Assembly: GCA_028095005.1 (NCBI GenBank)
Contig: CM051462.1
Coordinates: 117,976,752-118,040,751, forward strand
Direction: 5' to 3'
Source of the DNA: Rhynchospora pubera
Taxonomy: Eukaryota; Streptophyta; Magnoliopsida; Poales; Cyperaceae
Length of the DNA: 64,000 nt
This document shows, one piece after another, positions 9,527 to 21,934 of the stretch (its first letter is position 1; each line of letters starts with the position of its first letter). Position numbers and translations under genes: made by a program. The notes under the pieces are model-generated. The model saw only the letters and a list, made by a program, of their open reading frames with translations. It was not told where the DNA came from and did not search any database.

Positions 9527-10180
9527 TCTCTACTATATTAAAAGCACCAATGGAAGAATGTAACATCTCAGGATACAACCTTGGTCTGAACGATCTGCAT
9601 CATTGATTATTTTTAATTTGTAATCTATAGCGTTGATTAATAAAACAAAAATTTGATAAAGGGACCAGATGGTATGGCAGAACGAAGAAAATTTTATACC
9701 TTCGTTCATCTCATTTGATCGGAAGGAACGAATGTTCACTCATTATAATGTGTTCCCTGTTCGATTCCTTGTGAGATCGTTTTTTTGTTTTTTGTTTTTT
9801 TTAATTTTCTGTGCGCCGCAGGTACTTGTGCACATCAACGCATATCCCCGTTCTACACCGATTATGCACTCACCTTTTTGGGCCCATATAGGAAGACGTT
9901 TTTTTTTCTATTTTTTTTTATTTTGTCCCGAGAATAAAGACTTAAAAGCCGCGTCTCCACCCCAGTCAGTCTCATCTCTTTCGACTTCCATCCCTTCATA
10001 AAACCTAACTCCAGTCCGAACCACCGATCCCCCCATCCAACCATCCATGGCCCCACATCCAATGGTCGATCGCCACCCCTATCCAAGTCCCACGGATCGC
10101 CACTCTCACACAAGGACCCACGGATCGCCACCCTCACCCAACAGCCCACAGATCGCGATCTCCGCTCCTGATGCGCATAC

Positions 10181-12820
10181 AAAGTCCTTTGAATTATTTT
10201 TAAATTTCAATTTGGACCTTGATTTACTTTTGCTTCCCTATTTAACCAACGATGCCTAAACGAAGGATAACAGTTCCGATTGTGGCACCTCCTCGCCTAC
10301 TGGTGCGCTCTCTTTCTCTCTCTCTCTCCCTCATAGAACTGGAAGTTTAATTTCTTCATTGGGTGTTTTGCAGATACTCCGAAGGCTTCAGAAGTGGATA
10401 TTTCTTTCTCTTTCTTGTGCTGGTATGTATCATTCATGCATAGTGAACCAATTCAGATATTTGATTACTTAATTTTTATTTGCTGGTTCAATTTGATTAC
10501 TTAACAGATAGTTGATGGTTCAATTTTTATTTTCTTTACTTAATTTTTACTTGATATTTGATTTTGTATGTTGGGAACTGTGAGTTGAAATGATTTTTTC
10601 GTACCAATTCAGTTTTTGATAAAGGGAGGTTATTTAGCCAGAATTAACATATTTAATAGCCAACCTAATTTGTTTCTTGTATTTTGTAGAACAAAAGAGA
10701 TAAAGTGTTCTGAATCTCTGGCTGAGGTTCACAAATCTGCTAACTGCTTCTTTTCTTCCTTTCTTTTAACATTGATCAGAGCAAATTCTTTCTACCTTTC
10801 AATAGTTTTGATTGATTTTGTTCAAAACTTATAAATTTTATTTGCTTTCTGCTTTCAGGCGCACAAAACAACATTGGGTAACTACTGCTCAAGAAACTTA
10901 CCCTAGAGGTACTGCTACGTGTCTCTTTTGATTTCGTTTTTCTATTTGGATTTAATTGGTTTTGGTTTTGAGTTGATAAAATCTGGTTTATTTTTAGTCT
11001 AATTTAGTTTTATTTTTATTGATTTAATTTGCTGCAATATCTTTCTTCTTATTTATAACCTTGAAATTTGATATTAATTACTGGTAGAGTACTATAGGAT
11101 TTTATATTATAACTTGTTCCTTTTCTACTTTTCTTTAATTTAGTAGTGATTGGTAATGAAAATTGTAAAGTAACATAATTCCATAGGTTATGAACTTAAA
11201 AGTAAAGACTCTGGATTTGACCCATCAGAAGTTTGTCCTGAAATTTATTAAATTTTTATTGCATACTACCTTCTTTCAAGTTTATAGGTTCATTGACTTT
11301 TTCTAAATCATTTACTCTATTTCTTTGAAGCAATGACTCGTTGTATCCAACTTCAGACAACGCACTTATTCAGATCCAATAATTGGACAAGGAAGTTGTC
11401 ATCATTTGCATTCCAATGGAGTTACATTGGTTCAGCATATCTTAGCAGGGAGGGGAAGGTAATATCAACATTTTTTATTTTTCTTTATTGAAATTTCAAT
11501 TTCAATAAAGTCCTTTGAATTATTTTTAAATTTCAATTTGGACCTTGATTTACTTTTGCTTCCCTATTTAACCAACGATGCCTAAACGAAGGATAACAGT
11601 TCCGATTGTGGCACCTCCTCGCCTACTGGTGCGCTCTCTTTCTCTCTCTCTCTCCCTCATAGAACTGGAAGTTTAATTTCTTCATTGGGTGTTTTGCAGA
11701 TACTCCGAAGGCTTCAGAAGTGGATATTTCTTTCTCTTTCTTGTGCTGGTATGTATCATTCATGCATAGTGAACCAATTCAGATATTTGATTACTTAATT
11801 TTTATTTGCTGGTTCAATTTGATTACTTAACAGATAGTTGATGGTTCAATTTTTATTTTCTTTACTTAATTTTTACTTGATATTTGATTTTGTATGTTGG
11901 GAACTGTGAGTTGAAATGATTTTTTCGTACCAATTCAGTTTTTGATAAAGGGAGGTTATTTAGCCAGAATTAACATATTTAATAGCCAACCTAATTTGTT
12001 TCTTGTATTTTGTAGAACAAAAGAGATAAAGTGTTCTGAATCTCTGGCTGAGGTTCACAAATCTGCTAACTGCTTCTTTTCTTCCTTTCTTTTAACATTG
12101 ATCAGAGCAAATTCTTTCTACCTTTCAATAGTTTTGATTGATTTTGTTCAAAACTTATAAATTTTATTTGCTTTCTGCTTTCAGGCGCACAAAACAACAT
12201 TGGGTAACTACTGCTCAAGAAACTTACCCTAGAGGTACTGCTACGTGTCTCTTTTGATTTCGTTTTTCTATTTGGATTTAATTGGTTTTGGTTTTGAGTT
12301 GATAAAATCTGGTTTATTTTTAGTCTAATTTAGTTTTATTTTTATTGATTTAATTTGCTGCAATATCTTTCTTCTTATTTATAACCTTGAAATTTGATAT
12401 TAATTACTGGTAGAGTACTATAGGATTTTATATTATAACTTGTTCCTTTTCTACTTTTCTTTAATTTAGTAGTGATTGGTAATGAAAATTGTAAAGTAAC
12501 ATAATTCCATAGGTTATGAACTTAAAAGTAAAGACTCTGGATTTGACCCATCAGAAGTTTGTCCTGAAATTTATTAAATTTTTATTGCATACTACCTTCT
12601 TTCAAGTTTATAGGTTCATTGACTTTTTCTAAATCATTTACTCTATTTCTTTGAAGCAATGACTCGTTGTATCCAACTTCAGACAACGCACTTATTCAGA
12701 TCCAATAATTGGACAAGGAAGTTGTCATCATTTGCATTCCAATGGAGTTACATTGGTTCAGCATATCTTAGCAGGGAGGGGAAGGTAATATCAACATTTT
12801 TTATTTTTCTTTATTGAAAT
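10181..12820 (+). repeat. 1,314-bp tandem duplication with a 12-bp filler
   Basis: 10181-11494 is repeated at 11507-12820 with constant offset 1,326. Every stretch I compared was identical, with no indel. The 12 bases between copies (TTCAATTTCAAT) resemble nearby AAATTTCAATTT, suggesting a templated filler. Each copy carries the same exon-like fragments. The identity indicates a recent event or an assembly duplication. Confidence 0.93.
10252..11458 (+). pseudogene. captured exon fragments of an unidentified gene
   Basis: Exon-like segments with GT/AG borders: 10252-10302 (begins ATG, reads MPKRRITVPIVAPPRLL), 10374-10422 (reads ILRRLQKWIFLSLSCA), a segment near 10860-10910, and 11357-11458 (one open frame reads QRTYSDPIIGQGSCHHLHS). 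I do not recognise the parent gene, and I could not find a single frame that joins all segments without stops. A second copy lies 1,326 bp downstream (11578-12784). Captured fragments in a Helitron are the simplest reading. Confidence 0.4.
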
Positions 12821-13479
12821 AAGCATATAAAATTAGCTTACTATTTTCACATATGATCTAGAGGACTTGATTTTGAACCTTGCATTTATTAACATTTTAT
12901 GAGTCACATGATTGCATACCTTTTAGAACAAAGAGGAAATCACTTAGTTTTGAGCACGCAGTACATAAATTTTTTTGGTGCCAATTAATGATGCAACAAA
13001 GGAGTTGCAGGTATCCAAGGAGACTTTGAAGTTTAGATGTTGTAAGCTGGAATACTCGTGGCTGTATAGGAAACTGGAAAGCTTGAAGAATTAGGGTGCA
13101 AACTGTAATTAAATTTGAACTTTCAGGATTTCAATATATTGTCAGAAAACTTAGGCAAGATTCTGAATTACCAGATGTTTTTCTTTGCCTAACAGAGAGA
13201 GACTTCTCTGTCGTCCTCCTGAAAATCGATCCGCTCTAGGTTACATCTCTTTCTCATTACAATTAATTTAAGTTCTATCAAACACCTGCCAGTTATAGAG
13301 CTGTTTGTACCTGAATTAATTTTCCACTAGACCATGTTTTGACCAATCTGATTAGACTTTTGCTTTATTTATTAATATAGAATTATAGAATTGAAATGGA
13401 GAACCATGGTTCTAGCTTAATTATAGAATTAGGTTTACATTTCATTAGTAATTTAATATTAATATTTTTTATATTTCCA

Positions 13480-14040
13480 GAATCTAATATAACAAGTGAA
13501 GATGAAAATGGCTATACCCTACGTGCAAGACATGACGATGACTTATCCAGGATTGAGGTTCTTGTTCTATTATTTCATTTATTAGGTTGTAAACATTTAT
13601 TTTTTAAAAATTAAATTTTTTGAACCATTCAAATACAGGTGGTACTGGTATGTACCTCTTTGCTGGTCTTTGTTGGACCTGTATAATCTGGTAAATGTCC
13701 ACACTGACTGTTCAATCGATCAAAGAGTGAGCATTAACATGAATTAATTCATTTCATTAATTTTTGAAGTCATCAACTCCTAGAAGAAGTTCTTCAAGAC
13801 ATCGTAGTCGTAGTCCAAACAGGTACAAGTACCTTAGTAGAAGGCATGGAGATTATAATGACATGGTTTCCCATATCAGGCGAGACGAACGGGATCGTGA
13901 AAGATCTCTCTTTGTTTCATATCCTATCAAGCGGAGGCATCATATTCAATCCCATCACCATCTCCATTGCTGGCTGCAGCATTCCCAGATGTTCGCTTGA
14001 TGTCCCCTTGGCATGGTGGTCATACCCCTTGGGCTTCCTG
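13480..14040 (+). pseudogene. captured fragments, one RS-rich (SR-protein-like)
   Basis: An exon-like piece at about 13480-13556 reads SEDENGYTLRARHDDDLSRI and ends before a GT. A second (from about 13767) reads RSSSRHRSRSPNRYK, an Arg/Ser-rich domain like those of splicing factors, then RRHGDYNDM and RRDERDRERS. After that the frame degenerates, and the continuation to 14040 ends before GTAAGT. The RS stretch is visible; the parent gene is not identified. It is on the plus strand inside the Helitron, upstream of the Copia insertion. Confidence 0.4.
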
Positions 14041-14273
14041 TAAGTTTTTTTTTTTGTTTTATTGAATTTTATTTTGGCAAATATATATGGGATGCAGCCT
14101 TGGAAAGACTTGTTGTCGTCTCAACTTACAAATATGAGCAAAATCTTGATTGAAGAGGTTCTTCAAATTAGAGTGGTGAGGTACCAATTTGATGTGTATT
14201 TATTATTGTTCATCCAGAGTTGTGTCTTCATACTGCTTTTAAAACTGGATTATGGGGTCATGCATGTTAATAG

Positions 14274-14493
14274 TGTTAGAGATATGTCCTAGAAGCCAAT
14301 CATATTTGGCTACTTCTATGGTTTTATGTTATGGATGATTTTATATCATTTGTTCCTTGATTTATGTGTTGACAGTTCATTCAGGTTGAGGATCTGAATT
14401 ATAGATCACTGTGTTTCATTTAGTAGTAAATGACAACAATAAATCTAAAGCGTCCATAATCTTGATAATTAACAAGGAACATTAATTATCAAT
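14274..14493 (+). repeat. remnant of the 5' LTR (220 bp)
   Basis: Begins TGTTAGAGATATGTCC and matches 18205-18424 at every position compared. At 14494 it changes to gag-pol sequence. TCTAAAGC occurs both inside the LTR (about 14444) and at the junction, so short homology may have guided the deletion. Confidence 0.95.
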
Positions 14494-14500
14494 CTAAAGC

Positions 14501-17500
14501 ATGGATGATCTCCAAAACATGCTCGTTGAGACGGAGGATAGTCTCAAGAAGGAGAAGGGCCCAAAGGATGTTCTTGCCGTGAGTGACAAGAGCAAGAAGA
14601 TCAAGAAGCGAGGCCGTAAAGCCAAGAAGGGCAAAGGCCCGGTGACGCCCCAAGGTTCGGCCAAGGGTGCTCCCGTGGGTTCCAAGAAGAAGAAGAACCC
14701 GGCCACTCCCGAGACCGTTTGCTACTATTGTAGCAACAAGGGTCATTGGAGGAGAAACTGCCCCAAGTACCTTGCCGACAAGAAGGCGGGAACCGTCCAA
14801 CCTTCTTCTTCAGGTATATTTGTCATCGAAACCCTTCTCGCTACCTCTAACACCGATTGGGTATTCGATACCGGTTCGTGTGCTCACATTTGTCGAAATG
14901 TGCAGGTCCTAAAGAATAGGAGGCGGCTCGAGAAAGGTGAAGTTCAACTCCGCGTCGGGAATGGCACGTGCATCTCCGCTATGGCCATTGGGAGCGTGGA
15001 TTTAACTTTACCTTCCGGTTTTGTGTTGGAACTAAAAGATGTATTTTTGGTTCCCTCTATCACTCGAAACATTATCTCTATCTCTTGTTTGGACATGGAT
15101 GGTTTTGATGTTGTAATAAAGAACAAGTTGTTGACCTTGTTTCGAAATGATGTTAGTTTTTGTGATGCGCATTTATTGAATGGTCTTTATGTGCTTGATT
15201 CTAGCGAACTTATCTTGAGTGTTGAGAATGACAATAGGAAACGTAAGATTTCACATGAGAATGCAACTTTGATGTGGCATTGCCGCTTAGGTCATATCAA
15301 TGAGAAACGCATCAAGAGATTACAAACCGTTGGTCTCTTGGATCAATTCGCTTTCGAGCCAATTGACACATGCGAATCTTGTTTGATGGGAAAGATGACC
15401 AAAGCGCCTTTTCCTAACAAAGGAACAAGGGCAAATGACTTATTAGACCTTGTACATACCGATGTATGTGGACCTATGAGCATTTGTGCGCGTGGTGGTT
15501 ATTCATACTTCATCACATTCACCGATGATCATAGTAGATACGGGTATATCTACTTGATGCGTCACAAATCCGAATCCTTTGACAAGTTCAAAGAATTTAA
15601 GAATGAAGTTGAGAACCAACTTGGTCGAAAGATCAAGGTCTTACGATCCGATCGAGGTGGTGAGTACTTGAGCCATGAGTTTGGCAACTATCTAAAGGAG
15701 TGTGGAATCGTTCCACAACTCACTCCACCCGGAACACCACAATGGAATGGTGTATCCGAAAGGAGGAATCGAACTTTGCTTGACATGGTTCGATCAATGA
15801 TGAGCCAAGCCGATTTGCCTATGTCCTTTTGGGGATACGCCCTTGAAACCGCAACTTTTACATTAAACCGTGTTCCATCAAAGTCCGTTGAGAAGACGCC
15901 CTATGAGTTTTGGTTTAAGAAGAAACCAAGCATGTCGTTTCTCAAGATTTGGGGTTGTGAGGCTTATGTGAAAAGGCTAGTGAGCGATAAGCTTGGACCC
16001 AAATCGGACAAATGTCATTTCGTAGGATACCCTAAGGAAACGAAGGGTTACTACTTCTATAACCGCAACGAGAACAAGATAGTTGTTGCTCGTTATGGTG
16101 TGTTCTTGGAGAAAGAATTTCTCTCAAGAAGAAGTAGTGGGAGCAACGTGGTGATTGAAGAAATTCAAGAACCGCAACAACAAAGCATGCCTCAAGTAGG
16201 CAATGTAGTTGTTCCCAATATGGTGCCAAATGAGGTTGCACAAAATGTGGATGCACCGAATGAGATTGTAGCCGAACCCATTCCACAAGTTGTTGTGGAA
16301 GAAGAGGTTCACGAACAAGCTCCCTCAAATGAAAACTCAAACATATCGCGAGTCGATGATGTTGAGGAAGCACCTTCACTTGAAGTTCAAGAACAAAGTC
16401 CACAAACCGTTGTGGAACAAGTTCAAGAACCTCAAGCATCTACCCTACGAAGATCGGCAAGGCCAAGTCGTCCACCTATAAGATATTTAGGTTTGCACGA
16501 CGTTCTCGTAATGGAGAACGATGAGCCTTTGACCATTGATGACATGAGAAAGAAACCCGACTCCAAGGAATGGCTAAAAGCCATGGAATCCGAAATGCAA
16601 TCCATGTATGACAACAAGGTATGGACCTTAGTTGAACTTCCCAACGGAGTAAAACCCGTTGAGAACAAATGGATCTTTAAGAGAAAGGTCGACATGGATG
16701 GCAACTTGACCATTTACAAAGCACGACTTGTAGCGAAAGGTTACAAGCAAATTCATGGTATTGACTATGAAGAAACCTTCTCGCCCGTCGTCATGTTCAA
16801 GTCAATTCGGATCATGTTAGCAATTGCCGCATTCTATGATTATGAGATTTGGCAAATGGATGTCAAAACCGCCTTCCTAAATGGAAATTTGGAAGAGGAT
16901 GTGTACATGACACAACCCGAGTGTTTTGTGGATCCAAAGAATGCTAACAAAGTATGCAAGCTTCAACGATCCATTTATGGATTGAAGCAAGCATCAAGGA
17001 GTTGGAACAAGCGTTTTGATGAGGAAGTCAAGAAATTGAACTTCTCTCAAAGTGAAAAGGAACCTTGTGTCTACAAGAGGTTTAGTGGGAGCGTGGTTGT
17101 GTTTCTTGTTCTATATGTTGACGATATACTCTTATATTCCCGAATTGAATGCAGTCAAGGATTCATTGAAGAAAGTGTTCTCAATGAAAGACTTGGGCGA
17201 AGCCGCCTACATCCTAGGAATCAAGATCTATAGAGATAGATCAAAGAGGATGTTAGGTTTGAGCCAAGATGCATATATTGACAAGGTGTTGCAAAAACAC
17301 AACATGGCGAATTCCAAGAAGGGATTCTTGCCTATGTCACATGGCATTTACTTGAGCAAGACTCAAGGTCCGACAACGGAGACAGATCGGGAGTACATGA
17401 AGCGATTCAAGTATCCATCTGTAGTCGGATCGATTATGTATGCCATGCTATGCACTCGCCCCGATGTGGCACATCCGATTAGCGTGACTAGTCGATACCA

Positions 17501-18092
17501 AGCCAACCCAGGCATGGCACATTGGACCGCAGTCAAGAATATCCTCAAGTATCTCAAGAGAACCAAGGAGAGCATTCTCGTTTACGGTGGAGACCAAGAG
17601 CTCGTTGTAACTGGTTACACCGATGCTAGTTTCCAAACCGATCGAGATGACTCCAAATCACAGTCCGGCTTTGTATTTCTGCTTAATGGTGGTGCCGTAA
17701 GTTGGAAGAGTTCCAAGCAAGATACTACGGCCGATTCCGTCACCGAAGCAGAATACTTAGCGGCTGGCGAAGCAGCAAAAGAAGCCGTATGGATCAAGGA
17801 GTTCTTGACCGAGCTAGAGGTGGTTCCAAGCATCTCGGGTCCAGTGGATATCTACTGCGACAATACGGGAGCCATAGCTCAGTCCAAGGAGCCTAGGTCT
17901 CACCAGAAGACTAGGCACATTCTACGACGATTTCATCTCATCCGTCAGTTGGTCAATGACGGTTGGGTCAAGGTCAAGAAGGTGGACGGTGCCGCGAACA
18001 CAGCGGACCCTCTGACAAAGCCTTTGTCTCGAGCCGCACATGAGTTGCATGTTGCATCCATGGGGATTAGGCGTATGCCTGATTGGCTTTGA
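14501..18092 (+). pseudogene. Copia gag-pol polyprotein, truncated and frameshifted
   Basis: First frame 14501-17233: a Lys-rich gag tail, zinc knuckle CX2CX4HX4C (residues 74-87), aspartic protease (DTG, 123-125), integrase with its HHCC part and the DDE core (HTDVCGP, TDDHSRYG and DRGGEY, then SERRNR), and reverse transcriptase with YVDD near residue 871. Directly after the YVDD region, at about 17135-17145, a small deletion shifts the frame. The remaining RT, RNase H (YTDASF, SVTEAEYLA, YCDNTGAI) and C-terminus continue in the frame that ends at 18092. With gag mostly deleted, no primer-binding site and this shift, it cannot make a complete polyprotein. Confidence 0.93.
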
Positions 18093-18204
18093 GTTGTATC
18101 TTTTATTTAGGCGTTAGTATGAGATATGTATATTTGGATATTACATTGAGTACTATACACTGGCTAGAAGTCACTATTGATTGACTCTAGGCCAAGTGGG
18201 AGAT

Positions 18205-19973
18205 TGTTAGAGATATGTCCTAGAAGCCAATCATATTTGGCTACTTCTATGGTTTTATGTTATGGATGATTTTATATCATTTGTTCCTTGATTTATGTGT
18301 TGACAGTTCATTCAGGTTGAGGATCTGAATTATAGATCACTGTGTTTCATTTAGTAGTAAATGACAACAATAAATCTAAAGCGTCCATAATCTTGATAAT
18401 TAACAAGGAACATTAATTATCAATAAGATTAGTATGCAAGTTAAGTGTTGATTAAGTTCTATAAATCACAGGTTAAGAGTAACCAACTTAATTGCATATG
18501 TTTATGTTGATTGAACATAGTACAGGACATGACCCAACGAAATAAATATATGGATTGTGTTATGTGTCATTATTTATTTCGTTATGATTTTGATTCTAAG
18601 TTTGAGATATTTATCTTTTCCACATGAGGATAGGTTCAATAAATATCGTCTACCGCTGATTCCCGATAAGGGCTGCTATACGGACGTTATTTATGTTCTC
18701 TTGAATTGTGCGGGGAAAAGCTAAATAGTCAAGAAAACCGTATGTCCCTCATTAATTCACTTAGTGAGTGACGATATCTGTTTGGGCCCCTTGATGGAGA
18801 TAGATTGTTTGCTAGCAACTAATACAATTATCTCTAGATCAAGAAACGTATAATCTGCAAGAATGACACATTCCTATCTTGGATTATACGATGATATCGT
18901 GAGACATAGGAATCAAAATAGAGATATACTTTTATTCTCTTATGCAGGATAGAAATATTGTAGCTGTACACTATTTATGCGAATTGGGAATCATAACGTG
19001 TTGCTAGATACCGCTTATGATTATTGGAATTAAATAGCGATTTAACTCCATGTCCAACGTAGCATAAATCCTCAAAGGGTCACACAGAATTGGTGTTTTA
19101 ACCATGCTTGCATTATTTATTTATTTGTAATAATTGGTATTGCAAAATATGATAAGTTGATTAATTAATTAAATAGCGTTGTAGACCGTTATAATTAATT
19201 AAATCAAAGGGATCATATAGAAATAAATTAATGCATTATCTAATCCCTAAATAATTATTATTAAGTTAATAATTATTTATTTCAACACATATGCATATTA
19301 TAGGGCTTTAATTAAATAGTTAATTAAAGGCCCAATAGGGATCCAAATTGAGAGCAACAAGAGGGGCCATTTAATGATTGATTAAGTGGACCCAAGAGGC
19401 AAAGCACATAGCCCATAAAGGGCCCATAATGTGGCCGGCCATGCATGGAGGTAGGTGGGGTGGCAATTTGGTAAATAGTTAGTGTGAGGTAGGTAGGGTT
19501 TGCACACTATATAAAGAGGTGTATGGTTGCAAATCCCCCCCTCTCTCTCTCCCACTAAACCTAGCCGCCCCCCCTAGTGGTAGGCGCCTCCTCCCCTCTC
19601 CTCTCTCCCTATTGCTCATGTGTTGAGCCCCATTCTTCCACAAATCAATTAGTTCATTTGCTAGAAGAACGGGGAAGCTAGGGATTAGTCATCTCCTCCA
19701 AGTTACTAGCATAGCTTGTCGAGGATTTGGTTAATACCAAGTGGACTCGAGGAGCTTTCGACAAGGAGGCCGAAAGAGCAAGCACCACCTTCATCCTAGC
19801 TGTGGTTCAAATCCCCTTGGTTACGATATCAAGGGAGGTACATCTTTGAACCCTTTCTCTTGTGCGAATGACTTAATACTAGTTCCTATGTGTGTGCATG
19901 CTTAATTATGGGTAATTAATAGTAATTATCCTTGAAAAATTAAAATTGTGCACTTAACTAACAAATAGTACAT
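18205..19973 (+). repeat. 3' LTR of the Copia element (1,769 bp)
   Basis: Starts TGTTAG and ends AACA before the AATAG duplication. A TATA box (TATATAAA) is at 19508-19515, so U3 is long and transcription would start near 19540. A diverged relative is the solo LTR at 44978-46737. Confidence 0.93.
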
Positions 19974-20088
19974 AAACATTGGTACCAAAAACTATGGATG
20001 GAGTAATGGCGATTTTTAGATTTGGATATTGATATTTTAAACTTGTCAGATATTGATATTTTAATAGACGTTGTGCTCCAATTTTTTC

Positions 20089-20330
20089 AGTTTCTACAAA
20101 TCAAGGGTTTCTTGTGGCCATTACTAATGAGAATGGAATACAGGTACGACTATTACTTGTACTTGCCCTTGCCTTCATAATTGTTTTCATTTATAACTTG
20201 GTTTTGTTTTCTTGGGGCAGGTGTGGAATCTGGAATTTCAGCAGTTTTCTTCTTTGCAGCGGGAAACAAACCTAACTGCTTATGCATTTGTGCCTGGAAC
20301 TTGCTTCATTTGTGTTGATGTTAAAATTTT
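20089..20330 (+). pseudogene. captured two-exon fragment, WD-repeat (tomosyn-like) protein
   Basis: Exon-like 20089-20142 (after TTTTTTCAG, before GTACGA) reads STNQGFLVAITNENGIQ. A second from 20221 (after GGGCAG) continues in the same reading with VWNLEFQQFSS and ETNLTAYAFVPGT. Joined, this resembles a WD-repeat strand-turn-strand unit, and the style recalls plant tomosyn/Lgl-like proteins; that match is from memory and uncertain. The rest of a gene is absent. It lies in the Helitron just after the Copia insertion. Confidence 0.35.
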
Positions 20331-20339
20331 GTATTCGTG

Positions 20340-21904
20340 CACTCCTTATTTGTCATTATCTGTTTGCAGTATACGTTTATTTTGATGAAAATTTTGTCTT
20401 TCGTTTTAGATTTCTTGGGGATGAAAATGGGTTGTTTTTTGTTTTTGCACATGTTATATGACGTTTTGCCAATAAAATAAAGGAATCATGATAGGAAACA
20501 AGTAATTAAGTTTGAATGACCATGTTAAGCCATCCCCAATTTCGTGTGCCTACCCACGTGTATCATTTCAAACTTTATTTTTTTTTAAAGAAAATTCTCA
20601 TAAGCTAATTATTTATTTGGCATGTCTTAAATTATCAGAATGACAAATGGCAGTAAATTTCCATTTCGTTAGTTATCGCATTAAACAGTCCGTAAAACAT
20701 TTCGTTTTTTTTCCGATCGGAGAAGAGAACAATTACCAAATTAAATGTTCTCATCACATCTAATCAACCTGAAAAAACTTCTGTTTTTTTATTTTATAAT
20801 TAAATTAAGCAACAATTAATTCATTAAATGTAATAAATCCAAACGAATTGATTTCTACAATACTGCCCATAATTATCACCATCAATGGACAATGCAAAAG
20901 CTTCCTTTTAAATTCACAATTTATAAACACTAATACAGCAATTAATCCTTTTTTTTATGGCGTGTCCAAAATTTTTATTAATTAATTTTCTTACATACTA
21001 ATTTCTCATACATTATTTTGGATTCCTCATGGCCACACTGGAATAGCAATTAATTCTCTTTTCTTCCTCATCCACGTACGTTCCCTTTTTCGGACTGTTT
21101 CCTTACTAGCTTATTTATTGTTTCATTATAAGCCAGTTGAAAAGATACCAATAATTGACTTATGTAATAAAGTGAATTTTGAAATAAAATAGATATTTTC
21201 AAAAAAATTTAGAAAGATCGACTATTGGGTAAGGAAAATAAAAAAGATTTACCTGGTTTATTCTTTAGGTAGTCTATATGATAGATATAGAATAGTATCG
21301 AAACAATTTAAAGGGAAATAATGAATGGAAGCGCTGAAAGAAAATACCAACGCATGTGTGATACACATTCAATCCCTTCGGTTTTCATATGTTTCTAAAA
21401 TGACAAGAAAATCTAAAATTACGTAACAAAATAAGATGACAATAGTATTCTTAAGAATTAAAATGTTAATTTAAATGATAAACAATTTCAATTTTTAACT
21501 TGTCAATTAATATTTATTGCTCTCATATCACACTCACTCAACGAATAGAATTATATTAATTTTTTTAGTTTAATTATTTATTATTTTTTACGAAATATGT
21601 ATTCGTCTAGAGTATGATCATTATTCGTTACAACAGTGGAGCAAGAGCAAGTCAAGAATTTTGTCATATTGTATTACTTTTTTTTTAAATTTGAGATGAT
21701 ATACTTTTATGTGGAACTTTTTTTTATTGAGAAACATAGTTTTTTCATCAAATTATTTTTTGAATTGTTCACATGCCTACTTTTTAAATCAATATTTAAA
21801 TCGGTGAATACTGCTTCAGCACCGATCAAGACAACGTTAACCTTAAATATTGAAAATGAACACCATATTCATATAAATATTTTTATTTTCACATGTTAAA
21901 ATCC
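20340..21904 (+). other. AT-rich right part of the Helitron
   Basis: No gene recognised. AT-rich sequence with short homopolymer runs. An 87-codon chance frame (21636-21899) is Phe/Ile-rich and without features. The interval ends at the Helitron hairpin. Confidence 0.4.
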
Positions 21905-21934
21905 GCCCACACATTGGGTGGGCACTGTTGCTAG
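21905..21934 (+). other. Helitron 3' terminus, hairpin plus CTAG
   Basis: Six-base stem GCCCAC/GTGGGC with a 7-base loop, then ACTGTTG and CTAG before the host T at 21935. This order and spacing are the standard Helitron end. Confidence 0.8.

Larger units (their letters stand above)
14274..19973 (+). mobile_element. Ty1-Copia element, young but internally deleted and frameshifted
   Basis: 5-bp target duplication AATAG at 14269-14273 and 19974-19978. The 3' LTR is 18205-19973 (TG...CA). The 5' LTR survives only as its first 220 bp (14274-14493), identical to the 3' LTR where they overlap. It then jumps straight into the gag end of the polyprotein, so about 1.55 kb of LTR, the primer-binding site and most of gag are missing. 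A purine-rich tract (AAGTGGGAGA) precedes the 3' LTR. Domain order protease-integrase-RT-RNaseH defines Copia, and the LTR length and protein style suggest the Tork/Angela group. It is nested in the Helitron. Confidence 0.93.
9527..21934 (+). mobile_element. gene-fragment-carrying non-autonomous Helitron, about 12.4 kb with nested insertions
   Basis: The left end is A|TCTCTACTATATTAAAAG, a typical plant Helitron 5' terminus. The right end has a hairpin (GCCCAC 21905-21910, GTGGGC 21918-21923), then ACTGTTG and CTAG (21931-21934) followed by T. This is the Helitron 3' signature: stem-loop about 10 nt before CTRR, inserted between A and T with no target duplication. No Rep/helicase frame is present, so it is non-autonomous. 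Without the Copia insertion (5.7 kb) and one copy of the tandem duplication it would be about 5.4 kb. It contains exon-like pieces, all on the plus strand, as expected of a gene-capturing Helitron. It sits between the two URGT genes. Confidence 0.75.

Noticed and set aside
10616..10834. 72-codon frame repeated at 11942-12160
   Set aside because: Identical because of the tandem duplication; AT-rich, crosses likely splice sites and has no domain.
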